From the NCBI GenBank assembly GCA_964247265.1, contig CAXTTS010000177.1, positions 1 through 6,893 of the forward strand: a stretch of DNA of 6,893 nucleotides, read 5' to 3'. The position numbers and the translations under genes are program-made. This document shows, one piece after another, positions 1 through 5,756 of this stretch. The notes under the pieces are model-generated. The model saw nothing but the letters and a program-made list of their open reading frames with translations. It did not search any database and was not told where the DNA came from. The DNA is from Alterirhizorhabdus sp964247265 (lineage in GTDB: Bacteria; Pseudomonadota; Alphaproteobacteria; Sphingomonadales; Sphingomonadaceae). Positions within the stretch are counted from its first letter, which is position 1. Every line of letters begins with the position of its first letter.

Positions 1-633
1 ACGCTGGGCGGCGATCATCCGGTCGCGACCTGCTACCTCGGCCTCGGCACCGGCGATCTCGGCAACCGGATCAAGGAATGGCCGCTGATCGGCGGCGCCG
101 TGGAGCGCGTCTTGTCCAGGAAGGCGGCGCAGACGCGCAGCAAGGAACAGCGCATACCGGGCCTGTTGACGGCGCTGGTCGTGTTCGCCTTTTCGGTGAT
201 GCGGTATCGCCGGTTCAAGCGGATGCTCGCGCTGCGGCGCAAGGGGGTGGCGATCATCACCGATCGCTATCCGCAGACCGAGGTGCCGGGCTTTTACGAC
301 GGGCCGGGATTGTCCGCCGCTCGCGCCGGCAGCAGACTGGTCGCGTGGCTCGCCGCGCGGGAGCGGCGGATGTACGACTGGATGGCGAGCTACCGGCCCA
401 ATCTGGTGATGCGGCTCAACGTGGATGCCGCCACCGCGCACCGGCGCAAGCCCGACCACAAGATCGACCTGCTGCTCAAGAAGGTCGCGGTCACGCCGCT
501 GCTGCTGTTCGGCGGCGCGCATATCGTCGATGTCGACGCGGCGGCACCTTATGAGCAGGTGCGCCAGCAGGCGCTGCGCAGTGTCGAGGAAGCGACCGGC
601 TGGCATGACGAGAAGCTCCACCGTGCGGCGTAG
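1..633 (+). CDS. Thymidylate kinase-like P-loop protein, copy 1 (5' end outside window)
   Basis: This reading frame is open from the first base and ends at TAG 631-633, giving 210 visible residues. It aligns along its whole length from C11 with the next gene, with roughly half the residues identical by eye and a gap of about two residues. By that alignment about 31 N-terminal residues are missing, including the Walker A loop, which should lie just upstream of the window. Shared blocks are WPLIGG, TALV, the basic RRFKRMLA helix, the DRYPQ-EVPG motif (the DR[YH] motif of TMP kinases), RERR-Y-WMA-YRP, RLNVD-ATA, RKPDH and FGGA-IVD-DA. The GTG at base 100 lies inside the conserved fold and is not the start. 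The family is that of thymidylate kinase-like proteins found in polysaccharide clusters; the true substrate is unknown. Family membership is fairly sure; the function is inferred from the paralogue and the neighbouring flippase. Confidence 0.8.
   Translation, partial: TLGGDHPVATCYLGLGTGDLGNRIKEWPLIGGAVERVLSRKAAQTRSKEQRIPGLLTALVVFAFSVMRYRRFKRMLALRRKGVAIITDRYPQTEVPGFYDGPGLSAARAGSRLVAWLAARERRMYDWMASYRPNLVMRLNVDAATAHRRKPDHKIDLLLKKVAVTPLLLFGGAHIVDVDAAAPYEQVRQQALRSVEEATGWHDEKLHRAA
79..95 (+). repeat. 17-bp direct repeat, copy A (within kinase-like copy 1)
   Basis: The sequence TGGCCGCTGATCGGCGG occurs here and again at 850-866, at the equivalent place in the paralogous gene; both encode W-P-L-I-G-G. 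It is the longest exact match between the two copies that I noticed and marks their common origin. It is part of the coding sequence, not a separate element. Confidence 0.8.
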
Positions 634-668
634 GCCGAGGACTCTCGCCACGATGCGCCGGGCGCGTT

Positions 669-675
669 AGGACGG
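669..675 (+). promoter_or_regulatory. Likely ribosome binding site for kinase-like copy 2
   Basis: AGGACGG lies just upstream of ATG 679, with the AGGA core (669-672) ending six bases before it. It supports this start. It is the clearest Shine-Dalgarno-like site in the + strand gene series; most of the other genes rely on stop/start overlaps. The rest of the 45-base spacer after copy 1 holds no convincing terminator or promoter. Confidence 0.5.
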
Positions 676-678
676 TAC

Positions 679-1401
679 ATGGCAGTGAAGGATGCGGGGC
701 TCGCGCCGCTGATCGCGATCGTCGGCTCGGACGGGTCGGGCAAATCGACCGTGGGCACGGAACTGCTCGCCTGGATGCGCGAGCAGCGGCCGACCGAATT
801 GTGCCATCTCGGCAAGCAGACGGGCAATATAGGCCGGGCGATCGCCCGCTGGCCGCTGATCGGCGGGCGGCTGGACAAGGCGATCAGCAGCAAGGCCAAG
901 AGCGCGCAGAAGAAAAGCGGGCCGGGAGCGTTCACCGCGCTAGTCATCTATCTGTTTTCGATGCGCCGGGTGCGCCGTTTCCGGCGGATGCTGGCGATCC
1001 GTGGCGGTGGCGTGGCGATCCTCGCCGATCGCTACCCGCAGCTTGAGGTGCCGGGGCCGATGGACGGGCTCGGCCTCGCGGGCGCCGATCGATCGGGCGG
1101 CTTGGTCCGCGCGCTGGCAAGGCGGGAGCGGCGGCACTACGAGTGGATGGCCGGATACCGGCCCGATCTCGTGATCCGCCTCAACGTGGATCTGGCGACC
1201 GCGCTGGCGCGCAAGCCCGATCACCGGCCATCGTCGTTGCGCACCAAGGTGGCCGACGTGCCACAGCTGACGTTCGGCGGCGCCTCGATCGTCGATATCG
1301 ATGCGACGGAGCCGCTGGAGAGCGTCCTGCAACAAGCGCGACAGGCGGTGACGCGGGCGCTGGCCGTGGCCGACGATGCCGGCCGCCGGCGGGCCGCGTG
1401 A
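679..1401 (+). CDS. Thymidylate kinase-like P-loop kinase, copy 2
   Basis: This 240-residue soluble protein has no signal peptide or clear membrane segment. Walker A is GSDGSGKST at residues 16-24, after a hydrophobic beta strand (LIAIV). The DRYPQLEVPG motif starts at D117 and matches the DR[YH] motif of thymidylate kinases; DGLGL (129-133) follows it. A LID-like region with R178-K179-P180-D181-H182 comes after the strand DLVIRLNVD. Length and motif order fit the TMP kinase fold, but the P-loop lacks the usual EG-DG start. The helix before DR is also unusually basic (RRVRRFRRMLAIR, 96-108). It is therefore probably not the housekeeping dTMP kinase. As a tandem paralogue of the preceding gene and overlapping a flippase gene, it plausibly phosphorylates an intermediate of glycan synthesis. 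ATG 679 is preceded by AGGA at a good distance. The fold is confident; the substrate is unknown. Confidence 0.85.
   Translation: MAVKDAGLAPLIAIVGSDGSGKSTVGTELLAWMREQRPTELCHLGKQTGNIGRAIARWPLIGGRLDKAISSKAKSAQKKSGPGAFTALVIYLFSMRRVRRFRRMLAIRGGGVAILADRYPQLEVPGPMDGLGLAGADRSGGLVRALARRERRHYEWMAGYRPDLVIRLNVDLATALARKPDHRPSSLRTKVADVPQLTFGGASIVDIDATEPLESVLQQARQAVTRALAVADDAGRRRAA
850..866 (+). repeat. 17-bp direct repeat, copy B (within kinase-like copy 2)
   Basis: This is the second copy of the 17-base match, 771 bases downstream of the first. Shorter matches follow in register, such as CCGATCGCTA and GAGGTGCCGGG around the DRYPQ-EVPG motif. The surrounding DNA is otherwise well diverged, so the duplication is old. 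Confidence 0.8.
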
Positions 1402-2738
1402 AACGCTGGTTCGCCGACGGCGTGTTTCGTGCCGTCATCCGCAATGCGAGCTATCTCGGCTCCACCAAGATCGTCGGCGCGGGTCTCGGGCTGGTCGCGC
1501 TGGGCTGCGCGGGGCGCGCGCTCACTCCGGCCGTGTTCGGCATCCTGATGATCGTCCACACCTATGCCACCGGCACCGGCGCGATCGCCAAGTTCCAGAC
1601 GTGGCAGTTCATCATCCGCTACGGCGCGCCGGCGCTGGAACGGGGCGACGAGGCGTTCACCCGCGACGTCATCCGCTTCGCCTTCGGGCTGGATATCGCG
1701 AGCGGGCTGGTCGGCATGGTGGCGGCGATGGCTCTGCTGCCATTCCTGGCCGATCGGTTCGGCATGGCCGGCGACACGCTGTGGCTCGCTTTGTTCTACT
1801 GCACCCTCGTGCCGACGATGTCCGCCGCGACCGCCACCGGCGTGCTGCGCGTGCTAGACAGGTTCGATCTGATCGGCGGGCAGCAGATCGTCACGCCGGC
1901 CTTACGCGCGATCGGCGGCATCCTCTCCTACTTCGGCGGGTTCGGCTTCGTCGGCTTCGTCGTCACCTGGTATGTCGCCGATCTGGCCGGCGACCTGATC
2001 CTGTGGGCGCTGGCCGCACGCGAACTGCGCCGGCGCGGGATGCTGGATGCGTTCAGGCCGGGCTTGTTCCGCACCGGCCGCCGCCTGCCGCAGGCGTGGA
2101 GTTTCGTGTGGACCACGAACATCGCGCATTCGCTTTATGCCGCGTGGGGGCCGGTGAGCAATCTGGTGGTCGCCGCCATATTGGGGCCGGCCGCCGCCGG
2201 CCTCTACAAGATCGCCAGCACGCTGCTCGATTCCACCAGCAAGCCGGCCGACCTGCTCAGCCGCGGCTTCTATCCCGAGATCATGCGCCTCGATCCGACG
2301 AGCAAGGCGCCGTGGCGGCTGGGCCTGCGGATCGGCGCGATCGCCGGCGGGATCGGCGCGCTGGTGGTGGCGCTGGTGATGGTGGGCGGCCAGCCGGTGA
2401 TCGCCTTTGCGTTCGGGCGCAAATATCTCGCCGCCTTCGATCTGCTCCAGCTGATGACGTGGTCGCTCGTGATCTCGATGGCGAGCTTCCCGCTCGAATC
2501 CCTGCTCTACATGGTCGGGCGGCAGCGCGCGTCGCTGGTGGCGCAATTGGGCGGGGCGGCCGTCTATCTGGGCCTGCTGGTGGCGATGACGCATCAGCTC
2601 GGCCTGATCGGGGCGGGTATCGCCTATCTGCTCGGATCGGTGGTGGTGACCGCGTTCATGCTGATCCCGACGATCGCCAGCTACCGGCGGCGGAGCGTCT
2701 ACGAACATCATGCCCTCACCGCACAGGCCCCGGCATGA
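1398..2738 (+). CDS. Polysaccharide/oligosaccharide flippase (Wzx-like, MOP superfamily)
   Basis: This 446-residue integral membrane protein has about a dozen hydrophobic segments, for example near residues 25-55, 95-117, 128-148, 168-208, 252-270, 308-340, 350-372 and 385-426. They are separated by short Arg-rich loops, and the tail is polar. The N-terminal layout (NASYLGSTKIVGAGLGLVALG, then ALTPAVFGIL, then TWQFIIRYGA at 68-76) is typical of lipopolysaccharide/exopolysaccharide flippases, which translocate undecaprenyl-linked repeat units to the periplasmic side of the inner membrane. The frame is open upstream to 1143, but that extension runs through the kinase gene. GTG 1398 overlaps the kinase stop in a GTGA and gives an N terminus of the normal form, so translation is probably coupled. 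The glycan carried cannot be told from sequence. The family call is confident, but the gene might instead be annotated generically as a polysaccharide biosynthesis protein. Confidence 0.87.
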   Translation: MKRWFADGVFRAVIRNASYLGSTKIVGAGLGLVALGCAGRALTPAVFGILMIVHTYATGTGAIAKFQTWQFIIRYGAPALERGDEAFTRDVIRFAFGLDIASGLVGMVAAMALLPFLADRFGMAGDTLWLALFYCTLVPTMSAATATGVLRVLDRFDLIGGQQIVTPALRAIGGILSYFGGFGFVGFVVTWYVADLAGDLILWALAARELRRRGMLDAFRPGLFRTGRRLPQAWSFVWTTNIAHSLYAAWGPVSNLVVAAILGPAAAGLYKIASTLLDSTSKPADLLSRGFYPEIMRLDPTSKAPWRLGLRIGAIAGGIGALVVALVMVGGQPVIAFAFGRKYLAAFDLLQLMTWSLVISMASFPLESLLYMVGRQRASLVAQLGGAAVYLGLLVAMTHQLGLIGAGIAYLLGSVVVTAFMLIPTIASYRRRSVYEHHALTAQAPA

Positions 2739-3616
2739 CGGTGCCGCTGCGTCGCTTCACGCAGGCCGAATGCGACGCGCTGTTCGCGGCGGTGCTGATC
2801 GACGACGAGGTCGATGCCCATACCGATCTGCCGGCGGTGATCCGGCTCGACTATGACGAGCAGCAGCTGGCCGATTGCTTCGCCATCTGCCGACAGCTGT
2901 GGCAGACCGGCGTCGACACGGAAGCGCTTCAGGTGCTCACCGGCAAGCTGTGGCGGGATCGCGATCTGGATGCGGAGGATCGCCTGGCCTTCAAATATGC
3001 CCGCGCCAAGTTCAAGCATCTGCGCTTCGCCTATGCGCTGTACGATCGGCGCCATCGCTACCCGCCGATCCTCGACTGGATGACGACCGCGCTGGGCCAT
3101 TTGCAGGATGCCTTCAAAAATGGCCGAGCGGGCGCGGTGGCGCGGGAGGCGGCGCTCTGCCGCCTGTTCCTGGCGGCCGGGCCGCAACGCCTGTTGAGGC
3201 GCGAGCTGGACCGGTTCGCGCCGTCCGACGGCGCGTCCTTTCGACGCTACACGCTGGAACAGATGGGGATGGTGCAGGCGATCCTCGCGCGCGACACCGT
3301 CACCGGCGCGCAATTCCACGCGACGCGCAAGATCTTCAGCCGTCAGGTTTCCTTCTACGACAGCCTGCGCACCATCGAGCCGACGCTGGAAGCCTATCGG
3401 ATGTCCCGCTCGCTGGCGGCGATCAACGGCCTGATGGGGGAGATGCACGACGAGCTGATCGCGCAGAAGATCGCCGGCACGCGCGACTATCATCGCGAGC
3501 CTTTCCCGTTGCCCGAGGAGATCCGGCAACGGCTGCGCGAACTGGCGGCCCGCTACGCCGACTCGGCCGGAGGGGCGCCGGTCGCGACGCGTGCATCGGC
3601 GGCCGCTCACGCCTAA
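2735..3616 (+). CDS. Uncharacterised helical protein with possible CHAD-like repeats
   Basis: I do not recognise a named family with certainty. The 293-residue product is soluble, with no signal peptide or membrane segment. It is rich in Arg, Leu and Ala and predicted by eye to be nearly all alpha-helical, with a low-complexity Ala/Gly tail after about residue 275. Two stretches, about 87-130 and 194-247, share a layout: F-x-x-[AT]-R, a basic/aromatic helix, then a helix ending in LGHLQDAF (120-127) or LMGEMHDEL (233-241). The first resembles the K-x-LRY ... LQD pattern of CHAD domains, helical proteins linked to polyphosphate or anion binding, but the typical conserved histidines are not clear. 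ATG 2735 overlaps the flippase stop in ATGA, so the two are probably translationally coupled and co-functional; the long upstream open frame is a shadow of the flippase. The gene is certain; its role is open. Confidence 0.8.
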   Translation: MTVPLRRFTQAECDALFAAVLIDDEVDAHTDLPAVIRLDYDEQQLADCFAICRQLWQTGVDTEALQVLTGKLWRDRDLDAEDRLAFKYARAKFKHLRFAYALYDRRHRYPPILDWMTTALGHLQDAFKNGRAGAVAREAALCRLFLAAGPQRLLRRELDRFAPSDGASFRRYTLEQMGMVQAILARDTVTGAQFHATRKIFSRQVSFYDSLRTIEPTLEAYRMSRSLAAINGLMGEMHDELIAQKIAGTRDYHREPFPLPEEIRQRLRELAARYADSAGGAPVATRASAAAHA

Positions 3617-3648
3617 GTGGCATCGTGCCTACGCAGCGGGTGACGACG

Positions 3649-4743
3649 ATGATGCCGATCAAGCGATATCAGGGTGCGACGACGGTGGCGCTCGCCATCG
3701 GCCTGCTGGGGTTCGCGCTCTGGCTCACGGCGGATTTCCTGCCGGCTTTGTTCTGGGCGCTGATCGTCGCCATCGCGGTGGAGCCGCTCTACCGGCGACT
3801 TGAGCGACGCTGGCCGCGACTGCGCGGGCATATCCTGCTGCCCGCACTGTTCACGCTGACGATCGGGCTGGTCGTGATCCTGCCGATCGCGATCGGGCTG
3901 GTCCATGCGGTCGGCGACGCTCACGATCTGATCGGGTGGGTGGCCGGCGCGCGCCACAATGGCCTGGCGGAGCCGGACTGGCTGGCGAACCTGCCATTCG
4001 GCACCCGCGCCGTCTCCGAATGGTGGCAGGCCAATCTGGCGACGCCGGCGGGCGCCGAGCATCTGCTGAGCCGGCTCGACACATCCGTGGTGCTGGCCCA
4101 TTCGCGGCTGCTCGGCAGCAGCATCGTGCATCGGGCGATCATCTTCGCCTTCATGCTGATCGCCTTGTTCTTCCTGCTCAAGGATGGCGAGGTGGCCGCC
4201 GATCAGGCGCGGGTGGCGAGCGACCGGATATTCGGCCCGGCCGGGCGGCGGATCGGCCGCCAGATCGCCCTTTCGGTGCGCGGGACGATCGACGGCCTGG
4301 TGCTGGTGGGCATCGGCGAGGGGGCGATCATGGCGATCGTCTACGTCATTGCCGGCGTGCCGCATCCCGTGCTGCTCGGCGCGATCACCGCGATTGCGGC
4401 GATGATCCCGTTCGGGGCGGCCCTGCTGTTCGGCATCGCCGCTTTGCTGCTGATCGCGCAGGGCGCGCTGCTGGCGGCGATCAGCGTTTTTGCCGTCGGG
4501 ATGCTCGTGTTGCTGGTGGCCGATCATTTCATCCGGCCGGCGCTGATCGGCGGGGCGACGAGCCTGCCCTTCCTGTGGGTGCTTGTCGGGATACTCGGCG
4601 GCGTCGAGAGCCTGGGGCTGCTGGGGCTGTTCATCGGGCCGGCGGTGATGGCCGTGCTGATGCTGCTGTGGCGGGAACTGGTGGCGGGACCGAGGCCGGA
4701 CCCGGACGACAGCGGAGCGCGTCGATCAGGGCGCCTGCGATGA
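3649..4743 (+). CDS. AI-2E family (PerM/UPF0118) membrane permease
   Basis: This 364-residue inner-membrane protein has the usual length and layout of the family. There are two N-terminal membrane hairpins (about 12-45 and 62-88) and a soluble loop (about 90-155). Helices follow at 162-177, 213-236, 238-270 and 274-291, with a final pair at 305-342. Family signatures are FFLLKDG (174-180), DHFIRPALIGG (292-302) and the C-terminal run GILGGVE...GLLGLFIGPAVMA (314-335). Members include exporters of autoinducer-2 and Na+/H+ antiporters, so the substrate here is unknown and quorum sensing should not be assumed. ATG 3649 and ATG 3652 are adjacent; GGGTGA at 3638-3643 is a weak ribosome site for either. 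GTG 3640 and GTG 3625 are less likely starts. The gene begins 32 bases after the previous one and ends in an ATGA overlap with the next. Confidence 0.9.
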   Translation: MMPIKRYQGATTVALAIGLLGFALWLTADFLPALFWALIVAIAVEPLYRRLERRWPRLRGHILLPALFTLTIGLVVILPIAIGLVHAVGDAHDLIGWVAGARHNGLAEPDWLANLPFGTRAVSEWWQANLATPAGAEHLLSRLDTSVVLAHSRLLGSSIVHRAIIFAFMLIALFFLLKDGEVAADQARVASDRIFGPAGRRIGRQIALSVRGTIDGLVLVGIGEGAIMAIVYVIAGVPHPVLLGAITAIAAMIPFGAALLFGIAALLLIAQGALLAAISVFAVGMLVLLVADHFIRPALIGGATSLPFLWVLVGILGGVESLGLLGLFIGPAVMAVLMLLWRELVAGPRPDPDDSGARRSGRLR

Positions 4744-5744
4744 CCGGCTTCCCCAGGGTTCCGGTCGCACCCGATCTGCTGGGCCGGCACAGGGACGGAA
4801 AGCTGCAACCCGCCACCGACTTGAGCGGTATCGCCGGCGGACCGGCGAGCGATGGACGGCGGCTGTGCGTGGTCGCGGACGACGAGAGCCAAAGCGTGCA
4901 GATCGCGATCCTGACGCCGGACGGGCTGCGCGCCGGCGCCGTCATCCGGCTGAGCGACGCACGCTTCGAAGGCAAGCCGCTCGAACTGGATGCGGAGGCG
5001 GTGGCATGGGCGGATGGCGCGTTCTACGTCTGCGGATCGCATGGCCGGCCGCGCCATCCGAAGGGCCATTCGGACGCGCGGAACGCAGCGAGGGCGGAGG
5101 CGAGCCGCGCCGTGTTCCGCATCGCCTTGTCGCCGGGCATGGTGGACATGCAGTCGGGCGCCCTGCTCTCCCGGCCGGAAATCACGCGATCCTGCGCGCT
5201 GGCAGGGCTGATCCGGGCGGAGCCGAAGCTGGCGCCGGCGTTCGACCTTCCACTCGACGATAATGGCCTGACGATCGAGGGGATGGCGGTGCGCGGCGAC
5301 ACCGCCTTCTTCGGTTTCCGCGCGCCGGTGCTGGCGGACGGGGCGGCGATCATGGCGGTGCCGCTGGCCCGGCTGTTCGGCGTGGCCACGGAGGATCGCC
5401 CCGCCCTGCACACCCTCGATCTCGGCGGCGACACCGCCGGCAAGCCGCGCGGGATACGCGATCTGACCTTTGCGGATGGCCTGTTCTTCGGCATCGCCGG
5501 GCCGGTGGACGATCCCGCCGACGATCGGCAGCCGATCCCCGCTGCGGACTATGCGCTGTTTCGCTGGGACGGCACGGGCCGCCCCGCCCTGTGCGAGCTG
5601 CCCGGATTCGCCGCGAAGACCAAGCCGGAAGCCTTGCTGCCGCTGCGCTATGAGGCGGACGCGCTCACTGCCATCCTGTTCTTCGACGGGCCGCCGAACG
5701 GCGCGCCGGTCCTGATCCAGCAAGGCTTCGGCGCGCCGGGCTGA
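4740..5744 (+). CDS. DUF3616 domain protein
   Basis: This 334-residue protein has no signal peptide or membrane helix. It matches the DUF3616 pattern from memory: an N-terminal SGIAGGP...LCVVADDES block (29-50); DAEAVAW...FYVCGSHG (84-102), equivalent to the family's 'D-EG-A ... W-VGSH' motif; NGLTIEGMAV (175-184) followed by FFGFRAPVL (190-198); and a late KPEALL (295-300). The repeated 'EG/EA-[ML]A' and 'beta-strand-GSH/GFR' units suggest a beta-propeller-like fold, as in esterase-like phytase proteins, but no activity is established. ATG 4740 overlaps the permease stop in ATGA, so coupled translation and shared expression with the permease are likely. The open frame upstream to 3936 is a shadow of that permease. 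It lies tail to tail with the histidine kinase. The family call is fairly confident; the function is unknown. Confidence 0.8.
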   Translation: MTGFPRVPVAPDLLGRHRDGKLQPATDLSGIAGGPASDGRRLCVVADDESQSVQIAILTPDGLRAGAVIRLSDARFEGKPLELDAEAVAWADGAFYVCGSHGRPRHPKGHSDARNAARAEASRAVFRIALSPGMVDMQSGALLSRPEITRSCALAGLIRAEPKLAPAFDLPLDDNGLTIEGMAVRGDTAFFGFRAPVLADGAAIMAVPLARLFGVATEDRPALHTLDLGGDTAGKPRGIRDLTFADGLFFGIAGPVDDPADDRQPIPAADYALFRWDGTGRPALCELPGFAAKTKPEALLPLRYEADALTAILFFDGPPNGAPVLIQQGFGAPG

Positions 5745-5754
5745 CTGCCGGCGC
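5733..5754. terminator. GC-rich hairpin between convergent genes (possible weak terminator)
   Basis: GCGCCGG (5733-5739) and CCGGCGC (5748-5754) can form a 7-base-pair stem with an 8-base loop. The structure spans the end of the DUF3616 gene and the 12-base gap before the histidine kinase stop. It sits where a bidirectional terminator would be expected, but neither side has a real T run (only GTTAT on the + side). In such GC-rich DNA a stem of this size may arise by chance. Confidence 0.25.
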
Positions 5755-5756
5755 CG

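Noticed and set aside
634..678. Terminator or promoter in the spacer between the two kinase-like genes
   Set aside because: Only a 4-base-pair GC stem is possible, with no T run, and no recognisable -35/-10 pair is present; only the ribosome site is supported.
679..1401. Housekeeping thymidylate kinase (tmk)
   Set aside because: The P-loop and acceptor helix differ from canonical Tmk, the gene is tandemly duplicated, and it is coupled to a flippase gene.
1143..4739. Upstream extensions of the + strand genes (from 1143, 1376, 2875 and 3936)
   Set aside because: Each extension overlaps the preceding real gene in another frame and its translation has no family features. The internal starts at 1398, 2735, 3649 and 4740 give normal N termini and lengths.
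3649..4743. Quorum-sensing autoinducer-2 transporter in the strict sense
   Set aside because: The family name is broad and includes ion antiporters; no luxS or lsr-like gene is in the window.
2708..5723. Long open frames on the - strand (2708-3610, 3613-4527, 4524-5723) that tile end to end
   Set aside because: They lie opposite well-supported + strand genes, have Arg/Gln/His-rich low-complexity translations without motifs, and are the expected shadows of GC-rich codon use.
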